A stretch of 64,000 nucleotides of DNA from Litoditis marina (GCA_964036275.1 OZ038439.1:15236330-15300329); one strand, 5' to 3'. Counted from the stretch's first letter, positions 12,057-23,977 are shown. Notes: a model not told the origin generated them from the sequence alone. Numbers and translations are program-made.

Positions 12057-15000
12057 GAACTATTGTTCAGTTTAGGGGTCGCCGGAGTTTGGGGTAATCT
12101 CAAAGGTAGGTAGTTTTATCGCTGACGATGTTTGTAAGCAAATTAGTGAATTGCAAGCCATTACGTGGCGTCATTTGTATGTTGACCCACTTTCCATCTT
12201 TGTAGTCGTATGTAGAAGAGATATTAAAAGTATGTCGCTCGATCTGTTTCGGAAAAAATGTCGCAGAACAACAAGAGGTGATAATTTCAAGACTACAATC
12301 AATGTGTATAGTTCTCACGGTGGTCTGTCTCGGTAGTTCTCAACATAAACTGTGTTAAACATTGCAGAGTTGAAAAAAACGTTAAGTATCAATACTGAAA
12401 ATACCCACAAATAGGGTGAATAAGAAAATTTATTGTTTGAAAGATTTAGAGCAGTCTGGTTCAGAGGTCAACAAGACGAACATCAAAACAGGACGGGGCA
12501 AAAGAAGACTAGAAAACACACCAACATAATTAAAACTCATATGTGTAAAATTATGAATCATCTGTGAAAATTTGCTTATTTGATTTAGGATGTTCAGAAT
12601 CCTAGTTGGGCCGGGGCCTATTCTAGATCTATTACTAATTCGCACGCTCGCGTGAAATATGATACCGGCCCTCGGAATCAGTTTTTCATTCCCGAGATTT
12701 TTGCAGATTTTGTGGAAAGTATAAAAGATTTGAGTCAATCTCAAGTTTGGCAAAGTTCAAAATTGAGTTGCATTGCAATAACTAATAGCAATCGTTGACT
12801 TCCATACCAGACGCAAAAAGAAGTCACATAGTGATGTGAAGGAGTTCACACGTTTTCACACGTCATACAACCTTCACGCAATCACGTCTTCTTTCACGTT
12901 CAATGAGAACGAAGTGCGCTGTGTAATCGGAATATCATCACCGACACATTTGAATCTTGTTTCTGGTCTTCTTTAACGTAACCGAGAATTAAAAGTTATG
13001 AGTTGCTGAATGAGGAAAACCAGAAGACGGCTGTCGATGGAGTGTTTTTGGGTATAATACTTTGTCAATGAGGACAAGTGACGTGTTTAATCAAGCAGAG
13101 TGGACGACGAGATCTTGCAAACAGAAGCCAAACATAGCAGGGCACAGAATGTTTCATTGTTTTATGATGCCGTAAAGAATCGAGAAAAAACATTATGTCC
13201 TTATGAGGAACGCATAAACTATTAACCTAGTTCCAAATCTCATCTCTTTGATAAGGGTTAGGTGAGATATGAGGTGTGACCTCAGCAAATTTGTATTTCG
13301 ATCTGTGCAGATGACCGGGATTGATAAAAAGATGAGAAAAGCCAAGCGATCAAACTACAAACACCTCCATTAACACATAGTGTACGGTTTTTGTCTCCCT
13401 GTTCTCGAAAAACCGCCATAGTAGATAGGACAGAATCGCACAGCTCAGAAAGTTGTCTTGAACTATATGATGATGGTATCTCTCACAAATCACCAACGTT
13501 TGTAGAGAGTGTTGACAAATTTAAGTTGTAATTACATCAGAAAACACTACTCTGCTCTTGATTTCACCCCCATATGCGTCAGACTAAAAGCGGCGCTAAA
13601 CAGACCGCATTACATTTTATTCTCTGATGTGCTTAGAGCAACCTCTAACGTCGTTACAATTAGAAAAGTGCGCGAGGTAATTCTCATCATGAGACACTAA
13701 AGGATAGTCTCAGGATAATTCCCGGTAATCCTCCATGCAACCTGAACAAAAAGTGTATTGGTTACCAACGAAACCGGTCAGTGGAAGAATTGGATACTGA
13801 AACTTGTTAAATGTCCATTAAATAGCGGCTGTAGACTATAAAAGTGAGCAATGTGCCCTGGGTTTGGGCTGGACACGCCTACTTTGACCAGATTAAACGA
13901 ATAATTAGGAACGCTCGAGGTAGACAGATGGGCTATATAAACAAGGACTTTCATCAAATTGAGGGCAGTTTGCGGGTGGATTGTGGGTATAAGTTTTCAA
14001 GTCCCGTAAAGTTATAAAATGGTCTGGACGTTTCAAACATGCTGTTGTTTGAAAACAACCTAGTTCTTTTCAACGCAAGCCTATGATGTGAATGTTGCTC
14101 CGCTCCGTCGTGTTTGTAGTAAGTTTGATTAATAATAGTAATTCATTGTCCATATATATGTCAACAACAACAGATTGAAAACGTTGAATCGTGGTTATGC
14201 ATATTAGCGAAAAAAGATTCAGTTGTTTTGAAGTCTAACTTCATAAACAAGTTCATGTATTGAAAATGAGGATTGCTCAGTGGTCACCCTTCTCAACTTT
14301 GAGTTGCTTTTTTTTTCAAACTGTGCTATGCGCAGTTCATACTGCGACTCACATGGAGCCACATTCTACAGTCGTACAATCGTACAAATCAGTGTCACTG
14401 TTCACTTTCTATCTAGTTTCGAGAAAATATATCGCACGTCACTTTCGAACATCGATCAGAAGGGTGTTTTCTATCTTTAGCTGAGAATTCGAATTGCGCT
14501 CAAATAAGACTTTTATGAATAGTAGTTATGCACGGGACGCCCCAGATAATTGCAGACAATTGAACCACAACGTGGGGGTCGCAAGTTCTATAATTAGTGA
14601 TACAGATATTCTTAGATCAACATTTTAGTTATCTTTTTTGAACTTCATTGTTGAAATTTGAAAAAAAAACAGAATGATCTCTTTTTCAGTCGCCCTGCTG
14701 CCTCTACCGTGAAATCAGTCGCATGAAATGTACTTTGGCAGATCCCATCCGTTTGGAAAACTCGTATATTACTGTAAAATACTAACAACTTGTCGACAGA
14801 GTTTCAGGAAGAGGGTAGGAGCTTGTCCGGGATAACTACATTACAAAACTAAGAAAAACTTTTTTCTCGGTAAAGTTTAAGAAAAAGCTGGACTCAATGG
14901 TTCGGCACTGCCGGTGCGTACTTGCGTGATCATCCAAATGTCTTATGTTTAGACCAAACCATATTTATGGTGTAGGGGTAGAACCCAATTAGTAGAGATG

Positions 15001-15135
15001 CTCATACAGCAATACGTCATAGTGGCAAACGGAGAACAACGTTTCATGATCGCATATCAGCCTTCAAGTTTTGTTGGAGTAGATTTGTTCCAAAATTCCA
15101 TTGGGGACCAGTCCTTCTCTTTCCAAACTTCCGAT

Positions 15136-15197
15136 TTGACCATGGCAAACCCGAAAATGTGGGCAAGGCTTCAACATTTTGGCTTTGCCATGGTCAA
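15136..15197. repeat. Perfect-ended 62-bp hairpin
   Basis: TTGACCATGGCAAA at the left end is answered by TTTGCCATGGTCAA at the right, with inner arms around AAAATGT and ACATTTT. It would fold into a stem of roughly 28 bp. It lies inside a chance ORF at 14998-15231 that has no other support. Confidence 0.7.
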
Positions 15198-15954
15198 CAT
15201 TTTCTCAGAGGATAGAAAACACTTTGTTTGAACACACCTCTATTTATCACACTTCGTTCACATAACATCCGCGAATGAACACGTGAGTTCCACGTGGTGA
15301 ATACCCCCTAAATGGGTTAAGGGCAAGAAAAGTTGAATAGAAAAAGGGCATGGTTACTCTTTTATGCGCACTTATATATAATACAATTTGTAGTAGAGTA
15401 GTACATGCAACTCAACAGTGCTGGAGAAAAAAGCATGAGCCAATTAGTTTGTGGCACAGTATTTACTTTGAAACAAACGTTGTAAAGAGAGAAGTTTCGT
15501 GAAGAGGTCATTCAGATTGGCATGTTTGGTTAGCTTGAGATTGATACACGTTGGCTATTCCATGTCTGAAAAACCTTTGAATCTTTCATAACTTTCATAA
15601 CCGAAACCCTCATATTGGCTTAACATTCCAATAAAACTTTCCAGGTATTAATTTATTATTAGGGTATCATGACGCCTTCTAGCCGGATTATTCTCATTAA
15701 CTTCTTCCCATTACTAGTAATCCAGTCATGAATCGTCTCAAAAAGCACTAAAACCAGATGATGGCAAACAAATCTGCAGAATTAGACGTCAAAGCTTATG
15801 AATCGAGTGGATTATAGGGTGAGAGAGGGCAAATATCCGTGTTTACGAAATAGAAGCCTCTTCTCTCAAGGGCAGGAAGCATCCATTGAAGTCGGGCCCG
15901 AAATAGAATGCACGATAACACACTCGAGTCATATGCGAGGGAGAGATTGAGTAG

Positions 15955-16080
15955 AGTAGAGTAGAATTAGGGCAGCAGAAACATTGAACTAGACTTTTTT
16001 CTGAATAATTTGGCCAAAAAATTTTTTGTGTATAATTTATGTGAGTAGAAATAGGGCAGCAGAAACATTGATTGAACTGA
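15955..16080. repeat. Tandem duplication around AGGGCAGCAGAAACATTG
   Basis: The 18-base word AGGGCAGCAGAAACATTG occurs at about 15970 and 16053, each preceded by GAGTAGAA. The intervening sequence is AT-rich and non-coding. Confidence 0.6.
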
Positions 16081-16977
16081 AGTTTTTCCACTGATCAAGT
16101 TTGTATGCGAGTTGAATTGTGAAACGTTTGTTGGAAATGTTTTGAGAACCTTATGACAGTTAGATTTCACACCCCTGAATAAACTGTCTGTGAGACCGTT
16201 TTCGTGAAATCACGGATTTCATGTCTCGCTTGTTCTCCAACTTGCAGCGCCCGTTTGACGCCAACAGCTCTTTCACACGACACCCAGTGATGCCAGAAAA
16301 AAACGATTTGTATAATTGTTGCTTCCGGTTTTCCGATCGGAACATTTGAGGAATGATAGAATTTGATATGAAGTGGATAAAAATTATGTTCTTGCATATT
16401 ACTGTGTGATATTCTGATATCCGAAAACACAGCAGAAACTTCAAATCAAGCCTAATCAAACGGCAGTAAGCACCATAATATTATCAATGAAGCCAGTCTG
16501 CACAATTACTCTTTGTAGAGATGAACCCAATTGTACACTTTACTATACACTTTGTTTTCGATCGAAGCTCTGGTTATTTGTTACCGATGTCATGTAGTGA
16601 TGGTTCTTCACAAACAAACAGAAAACTATAAGTCATTGAAGAAACAGTCACAACTCAATGTACACTACCATTTTCTGTATAATTTTGGAACATGTGAAGC
16701 AAAACATGATTTCTAAGCACTCCTTTTTCAAAGACAGAAGCATAAAACACTACGAGGTTATATGAACTACGGCTAAGTGTTCGGAGAGGATCGTTTCAAT
16801 TAGTTTTTCGAATTTATGTTCTCTCGGGTACAACGTAGGTGCAATCTTTATACCCTGTTTTGCCCGAGTATAGAAAGTTTGTTTTGTCACAAACAAACAC
16901 AAATGTTTTCTTCTCATCTCGCGCTGTTTATTTGAACATGTTACTGAATACACAGTTCAAATTACTATCTAAACCTG

Positions 16978-16984
16978 TATAAAA
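16978..16984 (+). promoter_or_regulatory. TATA box of first ABF gene
   Basis: TATAAAA lies 43 bases upstream of the ATG at 17021, so transcription would start near 17008 with a leader of only a dozen bases. No TTTCAG acceptor stands before this ATG, unlike the sister genes, which suggests direct promoter-driven transcription without leader trans-splicing. Confidence 0.6.
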
Positions 16985-17020
16985 GCGGGCAGATTCTTAT
17001 TATCTCATCACTCATTCGAA

Positions 17021-17835
17021 ATGAGACTATTTCTGTTTGCTCTGGTTCTGATGAGCTGTCTCCAACTGTCTTGGGCGGTTACTTGCGACATCTCGAACCC
17101 AACGGTTGCTCGTGCTGCTTGTTTGGCATCATGTGCGATTCGGGTAAGCTCAGTTAATTAACTTCAGATTGAGTATAATTCAAAAACATCATGGGCATGA
17201 GTGATCAACCTCTACTCATGGTTTACATCTTCGTGCCGCCGTTTCTCGATCTAGGTCTAAGGTGGTCACTATATAATACTAAATTTTATCAGTATATAGT
17301 TACTTTTCACTATACTTTTCAACTTTCCTAGACATAACTAACATGGTAACGTGGAACAGTGATAGCCACAGTTACCATACTCCAAACATTTCTGTCTCAC
17401 TCCCCCTTTCCATCATCAGAAAGCTCCCCTATCTTGTAGGTAGGGTTTTGTCGCCTTTCCTTCTCAGAGGTCACTTGCATCTTCATTGTTGCCCCTTCAA
17501 AACGGAACTCAGGGGTAGCACATATTTTTTCACATTCGTGTCACCAACTGGACACAGCACATACCTAAGAGGTTGTATACTAGAAGTCAGTTTTCCCGCA
17601 AAGTTAGCAATCTAATGAGGCATCGTGCTCTTTGTCAAGGCAGAATGCACGTGTCTGAGTTCTGCTGTGTTACACATGTTTCATGTTTCTGTAGAATTTA
17701 CTAACAGTATACATGCTCATTCATATTTTTAAATTTGAATATTTGCAGAACTGCGCTACGGGTGACTGTGAGAACCGTGGCGGTCGTGGTATTTGCGTGT
17801 GTTCTCGCTGCGGCAATGGAGGCATCATTCCTTAA
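17021..17835 (+). CDS. ABF-type antimicrobial peptide (gene 1)
   Basis: Small secreted defensin-like peptide. ABF peptides of nematodes are CS-alpha-beta peptides of innate immunity that act on microbial membranes. Exons are 17021-17143 and 17749-17835, joined in phase 0, giving 69 residues. Residues 1-19 form a signal peptide (MRLFLFALVLMSCLQLSWA). The mature part carries eight cysteines in the ABF pattern, including VTCDI, RAACLASC, NCATGDC and ICVCSRC, and ends GGIIP with no basic tail. Eleven residues separate Cys1 and Cys2. An AATAAA signal is at 17868. The 605-base intron contains a short inverted-repeat element. The family call rests on cysteine spacing and the GICVCSRC-like motif; the exact orthologue is not known. 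Confidence 0.88.
17576..17711 (+). repeat. CACGTG-type short inverted-repeat element, copy D
   Basis: Plus-orientation copy within the intron of ABF gene 1, 136 bp. It starts TATACTAGAAGTCAG and ends CTAACAGTATA, with the internal GAGTTCTGCTGTGTT word. Confidence 0.7.
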
Positions 17836-17837
17836 TT

Positions 17838-18140
17838 TGATACGTATCGATTGAACTGATCTATGGAAATAAACATAATGCAAGTCATTGTCCTTATTTT
17901 GTACCGAGCAACATTTCAAATCAGGCACAAATTTTATGTTACAAGCACAGATCGACTTGATCTATAAGAATGAACAAATTAAATGCAGTTTTCCTGTTTT
18001 AGGGTACCAAGCATCATTCCAAATCAGGTACAAATTTTATGTTACAAGCACAGATTGACTTGATCTGTGAAAATTAACATATCAAACGTAATTGTCCTGT
18101 TTTTGAGTACATTTGTTTGCTGTTTCAAATCAAGCGAGTT
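17838..18140 (+). repeat. Three tandem copies of the ABF gene 1 3-prime UTR
   Basis: The sequence around the poly(A) signal recurs twice more downstream at a spacing of about 100 bases. Each unit has GA(C/A)CTTGATCT(A/G)T or its equivalent and then a GTCCT(T/G)-like run; the second and third share AAATTTTATGTTACAAGCAC. Only the first copy keeps a perfect AATAAA (17868-17873). Confidence 0.6.
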
Positions 18141-18149
18141 TGGGTAATC

Positions 18150-18880
18150 GTCGTTAACACTATTCGTTCAGATTCGGTTCCATACACTAAAGGCCTGTAA
18201 ATAAAAGATTCTCTGAGGGCGCTGTTGTAGTTTGATGTCAAGGCGTCGCAGCGAACAGGTTGTTACTAAAAAATAAGAGTCTGTGTTGCCAATTCAACTA
18301 GAATTTGGTCAGAACCCCATACATTGATCCGTACACCGTATACGCTGGAACTAGTATACATGTTATTACTTTTTCCATATGCAAACATTCATATCACTCA
18401 CAAAATTTGTACACAAACTGATAAAACAATAATGTGCTATAAAATTGCGAGCAAAAGCTACGTTCTTCTTGGTTCCTGAGTGATTTTTTCATTTAGCCTG
18501 GTTCCTTCATTTAGATCAGCTAATTGAAACAGAACACTTTTTATACGTCTTTCCAACTTCTCTAGCTGAATCTGTATTGGTATGTAAATTCCCAGTATGA
18601 GGTCGGAAGTACAATTGACTCACATCTTAAGGGTTTGATGGGAGCAATGCGAACCCTATACGAGAACGGATGTGTCCGTTTTCAGTGTGGTAATGGTACA
18701 GAACACCTCCATACCACATATTTTCAAACCTTGTAGATTTACTGAGGTTTCCTCTTCTCATCGTATGCCCATGAGCTGATGGAAAAACCTTGATGACCTA
18801 ACATTCGCACCTTTCGTTCGGTTCAACAGTTTTCACAAACTCGATCAATGGCAATAAGTCGATCAATATCCATAAGTGTG
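18150..18880. other. Intergenic spacer in the ABF cluster
   Basis: No exon, relic or clear repeat was recognised here apart from one TTGTAGTTTGATG end motif near 18226. Confidence 0.5.
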
Positions 18881-18892
18881 TTTCTAGTAAAA

Positions 18893-19060
18893 TGAAGACG
18901 TTCTTCACCGCCTTCCTCCCGTGTGAACCTACCACTTTTTGCAAAACCTTGCGTTCACACTTCGAGCCCATTATTTACTTATTTTACGCGACATTTGTCT
19001 AAAACGTGCTGTTTATAATAAAGTGAAAATGTTCCTTTTCGCCGTGCTCCCGCACAAACC
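18893..19060 (+). pseudogene. Two ABF exon-1 relics (signal-peptide starts)
   Basis: At 18893, AAAATGAAGACGTTCTTCACC keeps the start and first codons of an ABF signal peptide and then loses frame. A similar start, ATGTTCCTTTTCGCCGTG, lies near 19029. Both are followed by a shared tail (CAAACCTACCA or GAACCTACCA), so the two relics are a tandem duplication. No second exon follows either. Confidence 0.45.
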
Positions 19061-19228
19061 TACCATTCCCTGCAACGTTTGAAAAATGAATACTTTCTGT
19101 TTGCATTCAAACTTCTTAGTCCTAAAACCAATTATTTCATTCTACAATCCTTGTGGAGGTGTCATTTTGAAGCCCTAAAACTAATTATTCTATTCTACAA
19201 TTCTTGTGGAGGTGTCATTTTGGACAAA

Positions 19229-19298
19229 ATGAAAAAAGTTCCTTGTCGCCGTACTCCTAGTCAGTCTTGTCGCATTCTCCTCAGCTTCGACATGTGAC
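19229..19298 (+). pseudogene. ABF exon-1 relic with frameshift
   Basis: The ATG at 19229 opens a frame that is lost after three codons. In the shifted frame from 19239 the sequence reads FLVAVLLVSLVAFSSASTCD, a clear ABF signal peptide plus the first mature cysteine. Sequence beyond 19298 has no further ABF homology and no second exon follows. This is a decayed tandem copy of the gene at 19420. Confidence 0.65.
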
Positions 19299-19419
19299 TC
19301 TTTGTTAACATTAACACTTACGCTGGTTTTTCTCAGTCAAGCTGGGGTCAGCGGGGTTCGATTATCCGAAAAATCACTTGCTCAAAATCAGTGAAAACTG
19401 AAAAAGTATTTTCAGTAAA

Positions 19420-19946
19420 ATGAGGCTGCTCCTTGTCGCCGTCCTTCTCGTGAGCTTCGTCTCCTTCTCATTAGCGTCTACCTGTGATCTATGGCCACCC
19501 CCGGTGGCACGTGCCGCCTGTGTGGCATTCAGGTAACATGGCTATTTCGTTTTATTTCTAACAGAAATAGTTTCAAGTGGTCTTGGTATTGACTTTTCGC
19601 AAAAGATAATGCTTCTGAATATATCTTTTGAATGTTTCTGATGTTGAATGAAACATAATTATGAACGTGTTAACACTTCCAATTAGAAATTCAGTATTTT
19701 TCATCATGGGATATTTTCCGCCGTCACTATTGAGGTAACCATCTTTCATGTGTCAATGAATTTCTTTTGAATCTTTTGTCCAACTATTATATTCCAGGGT
19801 TATTATATTTCCAGGAGTGTGCAACTGGTTACTGCAAGAAGCGTAACCGTAAAAATGTATGTGTGTGTTCTCGTTGTCACAAGAAAGGCGCCGTTCCTGA
19901 TGTCAACATCAATGTAGAAGAAGAAATAAAGAAGGACCGGAAATGA
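19420..19946 (+). pseudogene. Broken ABF-type peptide gene (gene 2)
   Basis: Exon 1 (19420-19532) encodes a good signal peptide and the start of the mature peptide, including STCDLW and RAACVAF. Compared with gene 3 it lacks ten bases just before the donor, which removes the third cysteine and changes the donor phase from 0 to 2. Exon 2 (19815-19946) is otherwise intact: ECATGYCKK, VCVCSRCHK and a charged tail ending in KKDRK. With the only good acceptor (19814) the frames do not join, and reading through exon 1 gives an immediate stop after VAFR. A TTTTCAG at 19415 five bases before the ATG looks like a former spliced-leader acceptor. The intact second exon suggests recent loss; a sequencing error or an unusual splice is the alternative. 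Confidence 0.7.
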
Positions 19947-20167
19947 TTATAACTCAAAAGTAACAATAATACTAATAATATTTTCATTTCTTTCGAGGTG
20001 TGAGGTTAAAACATACAATATAATGCAATAGTTTATTATGTGATTAGAATGTTTACCATTGTACCTCGGTTGTTTTCTGGAACACGACATATGTAAATGA
20101 ACAGTCTATCAAATATCTCAGTTTTACGGAAACTTTGTAACAAAGTTCAAGTTACAAGATGCATCAC

Positions 20168-20357
20168 CCTGGCACCGTAGCAAAGTCATGAAAGTGGTGA
20201 GCTCAACCTGATTGAGGACGTAATCACAGTCTGGCCACCCAGTTGCCAACTTTCCGTGTTTAAGCATAGTGGGGGTGACCCGAACCTGGGGGAAGGTAGT
20301 GTCCAGATAGTTCAGCTCGGAGCTGACCTTTTTAGGAGACTTTGCTATGGTGCCTGG
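20168..20357. repeat. 190-bp palindromic element
   Basis: Ends are CCTGGCACCGTAGCAAAGTC and the reverse complement of CCAGGCACCATAGCAAAGTC, with looser pairing continuing inward (GGTGAGCTCAACC against GGTCAGCTCCGAG on the other arm). This explains an apparent minus-strand ORF at 20124-20387. Confidence 0.65.
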
Positions 20358-21030
20358 AGAGCAAAAAAACATAAACGTAGAGAGCACGGTTAGAGATAAC
20401 TCTTACAATAAATCCAATGGAAAAGTGTTTCTGGTCAAGTCATTGTAACACGGGTTTTAAAGTCGTAAACATAGTATTTGTATACCACGTTTGTGGTAAT
20501 ATGTTGGAATAGTAGTTCTTGATTTTGGTATGTTTTCAGGCAAGTATATTCTCTGAAAAGAGCCCAAATCTCGGAACATTTTTAAGTTGAAGTCGGAAAT
20601 GACTCAAAAAACATTTTTTACGACTGACGTTGAACGTCGCCGTAAACAGAAAAAAGAGCCTCAAAGAAGTTTGTTTTGCGATATGCAAACACAGATTCAT
20701 GACACCGACATTGTTTTGTAAACAACCAGCTCACACAATAGAGTCCCTTAAAAGCTCGACCGCGAGTTACGTGATCGCCGAGTTTCGTTATGCCATTTTC
20801 TTCATTTTTTCATTAAATGTGGCTCTTATGGCCGAATCTTTCCTCGAGCTCGCTCACGACCTAAAATTCACGAAATGCCATCGAGAAGCCAAATAAGCAA
20901 ACTACAAGCACAAAAGGATTGTACGACGTACACCATACAGACTTTTTACGTTAAATATGAACCCCTTGGTATACTAGATGTATTTTTTGTAAAAAAAAAT
21001 GCCGAGGTTCAAAGACGATAGGACATGGAG

Positions 21031-21156
21031 AATACTAGAATATAAAACAAACAGTCACGTGAAATTAGCATTCTAACAAGGAATCGTGCATTTTGCCATT
21101 GCACGTCTCTGAGTTCTGCTGTGTTTAACATGTTTCACGTGATGACTAATAGCATA
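21031..21156 (+). repeat. CACGTG-type short inverted-repeat element, copy E
   Basis: Plus-orientation diverged copy with CAGTCACGTGAAATTAGC, GGAATCGTGCATTTTG and GAGTTCTGCTGTGTTTAAC. The right terminus is degraded. Immediately before it, 20999-21041 resembles a stretch of the candidate exon at 50911-51036. Confidence 0.6.
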
Positions 21157-21447
21157 GCCTGATTAACACAAGAAGCTGTTTGTTCGCCTCCCTGACTTTT
21201 TTGCCTGGAAATACATTGTTATTGGCTATTCGTCACATGAATGGTTGGAAATACATTCATCCAGAGTCGAAGAATACAAAACATATAACTGATGTTTTGT
21301 ACCTACTGTGACTAATACAACATGTTATTGGAAATATCATCAGTTAAATTGTTTGATTTTCCCCTCTGCCTTCATTTTCAAAAATATGTACATTCACACG
21401 GTATTTCACATTATTACGTTTCTCTAAAAAACGATGTTTCTGTTCCT

Positions 21448-21577
21448 TATACTGTTAGTCAATTGCACAGTCAGGTGGAACATGTTAAACACAGCAGTAC
21501 TCGAAAACGTGCAATAACAACGTGCACAATTCCTCATTAAAATGTTAAGTTTAGGTGACAATTCAATTTACTTCTGG
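21448..21577 (-). repeat. CACGTG-type short inverted-repeat element, copy F
   Basis: Minus-orientation copy starting TATACTGTTAGTCAATTGC, with ACATGTTAAACACAGCAG inside and TTCAATTTACTTCTG at the right end. Confidence 0.65.
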
Positions 21578-22588
21578 GTCGTGCTCCTCCTTCCTCTCTT
21601 TTTCTTCCGCTCTGGCTTGACTAAGCCTAAGCCTATGACAGAAAACGTTTACAGTCTTTTGGTCACAATTTGAGCTCAATTACGATTCAATAAGTATAGG
21701 TTTCGCTTACGGAATAGATTTTATATTACGGTCAATTGTTACTTGTGCTGTGTCAAATGCGGACGACATTTTGGCGGCGACGGCATTTTTGCTGCAGCCG
21801 GAAAACGGCGAAAATGGCGGCAGTTTTTCGTATGTTTCTTAAATTTTCTTCCTTTGTCCATAATATTTGTTATACTTGTTAGGTTTACTTTGCAATTTGT
21901 GTCCCGTCAACTTTGTAAGTACTTTATATTATCGAAAAACCTCTCCTTTCAAAGCATTCGCTGCAATTAATAAATAAATAAATTCTTGTTTTTCTTTCTT
22001 ATTCTTGAGGTTAATGCTGCGCTTCGGGTGTATTCGCGTAAATTATTCATAACTAGCGTGTGTATTCATCTGTGTTTTGTTTTATATATATGCGAATTTG
22101 CAGGATTTCCTCGAATTCTATCCGACATGGATAGTTAGTGGCGATCGGATTCAACTAGAACATATCGCTTTTCCTCGTCACGGATTAACATGCTTGTGAG
22201 TTTTACATACATTTATTTTCAAGTTTGCTTTGAAATGCTTTAGGTAAATTATTCCAATTCATTTTGTTAGGGGTTTTTTTTATCCATTTCCAATTAGACG
22301 GGTTGTACTGTTGAATACGCGTTCTTATTTGTCTTCTCTTACTTCAGTGCTTTTATTTCTTGGCAGAGACTAGTGAGTTGTGACGGTCTCACGAAAAGGA
22401 CCCCGTTTCACAGAACAAGCTCGTCAATCAAAGTTCATGATTTTGCATCAAAACTGAACTGATTCTCCTGATTTTGGCAGAATGGCAGTCTGATTATGAT
22501 AAATTGAAAGTCCGTTATTAAATTCGGAAGTATACCTTCCAATTGTGATTGTTATTCGTGGTCACATTGAAAATACTTTCTCTTCCAG

Positions 22589-22970
22589 AGATAGAAACAT
22601 CGTTTTCTGTGATGTTCGGCCGCCGTGAGGTTGTTGATTACTAGAGGTGAGTTCTGATTGATGACTTTCGATTTTTTAATTAGATTTGAACATTAAATAG
22701 CTTTGAAAAGTATTAAAAGATCAAAATTTGGCTCAATAATGGCTTGAATAAAAGAATAAGCTATCTTCAAAATTTTATCGGTATTCACGCAAGTTTACCG
22801 TGCTATACAAGCGTGTTAATTTAGTGTTAACGTATATTGATGGATAAATGTTTTATATGAATTTCTGTTTCAGTCTGCGGCTGAAACAGTGCGGATTGTG
22901 ACCGCCAAAACGGAGTGAAAGAAGATGTGGCCACCAGCTCAGGGGAACAACCAGTTATGACACTGCACAG
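22589..22970 (+). other. Possible spliced non-coding exons
   Basis: Two stretches are bounded by good splice signals on the plus strand: 22589-22646 (TCTTCCAG before, GTGAGT after) and 22874-22970 (CTGTTTCAG before, GTTAGT after). Both are more GC-rich than their surroundings, but all frames contain stops and no protein was recognised. They could be 5-prime UTR exons, a long non-coding RNA or a decayed gene. Confidence 0.2.
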
Positions 22971-23619
22971 GTTAGTTTCCAATTATTTTGATTTCACAAT
23001 TATGTCTCAATTCTTGAACTTCTTATCGTTTATTTCATACATCCTAATTCGGGGGTGATTTTGTTCGATAGTTTTTGAAGGCACCCGTTTCTCTTCAAAA
23101 GTGGGAGTTGGCAACTTAGGTTTTTGTAAAGCACAGTCTCGTGATTCACACAACGGTTGTCTTTTGTGAGAACAAATGGTTTGAGCATTGAAGGTCGGTT
23201 GCGTAGTGACTATGAGCATAAGTTAATTGTGATCACTAGTACTTTCTGCTGTTTCCACATACATGATTATGCAAAACACGCAGAATAAATTATATTGAGC
23301 TTTTTTCATATATAGTTTTTCAGGTGTTCGTAATTCGGGAAGGATTGTCAGCCGGAAAACCAAGAGGATAACATGATAATATATGTGTTTTATATTCTGA
23401 TATATGTTGTGATAAATATATATTTTTCTATGAATGTATATAATGTGCATTTCAAAAATAATTGAAACCGAAAAAAGAAGTTGCTAGTTCCTTTGTCAAA
23501 CAAAAAGACAGAACTGAGAGATACATGTGAAAAGTTCACAAGCTACTTGCTACCTTGCGCCCGTTTTTCACTAATTGCGTTCATCTATGAGCGTCATTTT
23601 GCCAGCCAACTGTTGGTCG

Positions 23620-23690
23620 GATGGCCTAGTGGATAGCATCTTTGCTTTTGAGCTGGTCGGTCGTGGGCTCGATGGTTCGATGCCCGCCTG
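23620..23690 (+). repeat. tRNA-like sequence (A and B boxes)
   Basis: TGGCCTAGTGG at 23622-23632 matches a pol III A box and GGTTCGATGCC at 23674-23684 matches a B box, at a normal tRNA spacing of about 50 bases. The T-arm stem does not pair well and no acceptor stem was found, so this is more likely a tRNA-derived repeat or tRNA pseudogene than a working tRNA. Confidence 0.45.
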
Positions 23691-23874
23691 ATGCAGTAAA
23701 TTTGCTGTTCAAAAATTATGCTGTGTACCGCCAGGGTATACATTTGACACCCCCTATAATACACTCTATTCTTTCGTGAGCTTGCATTCAAAGCCATTTC
23801 GATTCTCTTGTTTTATTGGAGTGTAATGACTGAATAACTATTACATTATATTCCTCATTAGTATTCCGAGAGAA

Positions 23875-23960
23875 ATGAAGTTCTTTCTCATCGTCATACT
23901 CCTCGTGAGCCCTGTGATGTGTTTCGTGTTTTCCGTCTGCTTTCACACTTTTGAGCTCGA
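23875..23960 (+). pseudogene. ABF exon-1 relic
   Basis: MKFFLIVILLVS from 23875 matches the start of the ABF signal peptides; the frame then continues without the mature peptide cysteines and reaches a stop. No second exon follows before the next relic. Confidence 0.5.
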
Positions 23961-23977
23961 TTAGACTTCAATAAAAA

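Larger units (their letters stand above)
1..16970. other. Gene-poor intergenic DNA
   Basis: No exon chain with splice signals and a recognisable protein was found on either strand across these 17 kb. Single-frame ORFs here are short, low-complexity, or overlap repeats. What can be seen are copies of three inverted-repeat element families (near 1.4, 2.4, 2.7, 6.8, 8.6-9.0 and 11.2 kb), a GA-rich tract at 3.0-3.3 kb, and diverged tandem duplications at 0.1, 9.2-9.7, 11.9 and 16.0 kb, listed separately. An unrecognised fast-evolving gene with tiny exons cannot be excluded without transcript data. Confidence 0.6.
20400..23870. other. Long spacer between ABF genes 2 and 3
   Basis: About 3.5 kb with no recognised protein. 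It holds two CACGTG-type elements (21.03 and 21.45 kb), possible spliced non-coding exons at 22589-22970, and a tRNA-like sequence at 23.62 kb. It is larger than the other spacers in the cluster. Confidence 0.5.

Noticed and set aside
14998..15231. ORF of 77 residues without obvious low complexity
   Set aside because: A 62-bp hairpin lies in its middle, no splice partners were found and no family is recognisable.
20124..20387. Minus-strand ORF of 87 residues with coding-like codon use
   Set aside because: The region is a 190-bp palindromic element (20168-20357) with 20-base inverted ends; the ORF has no partner exon and no recognised homology.
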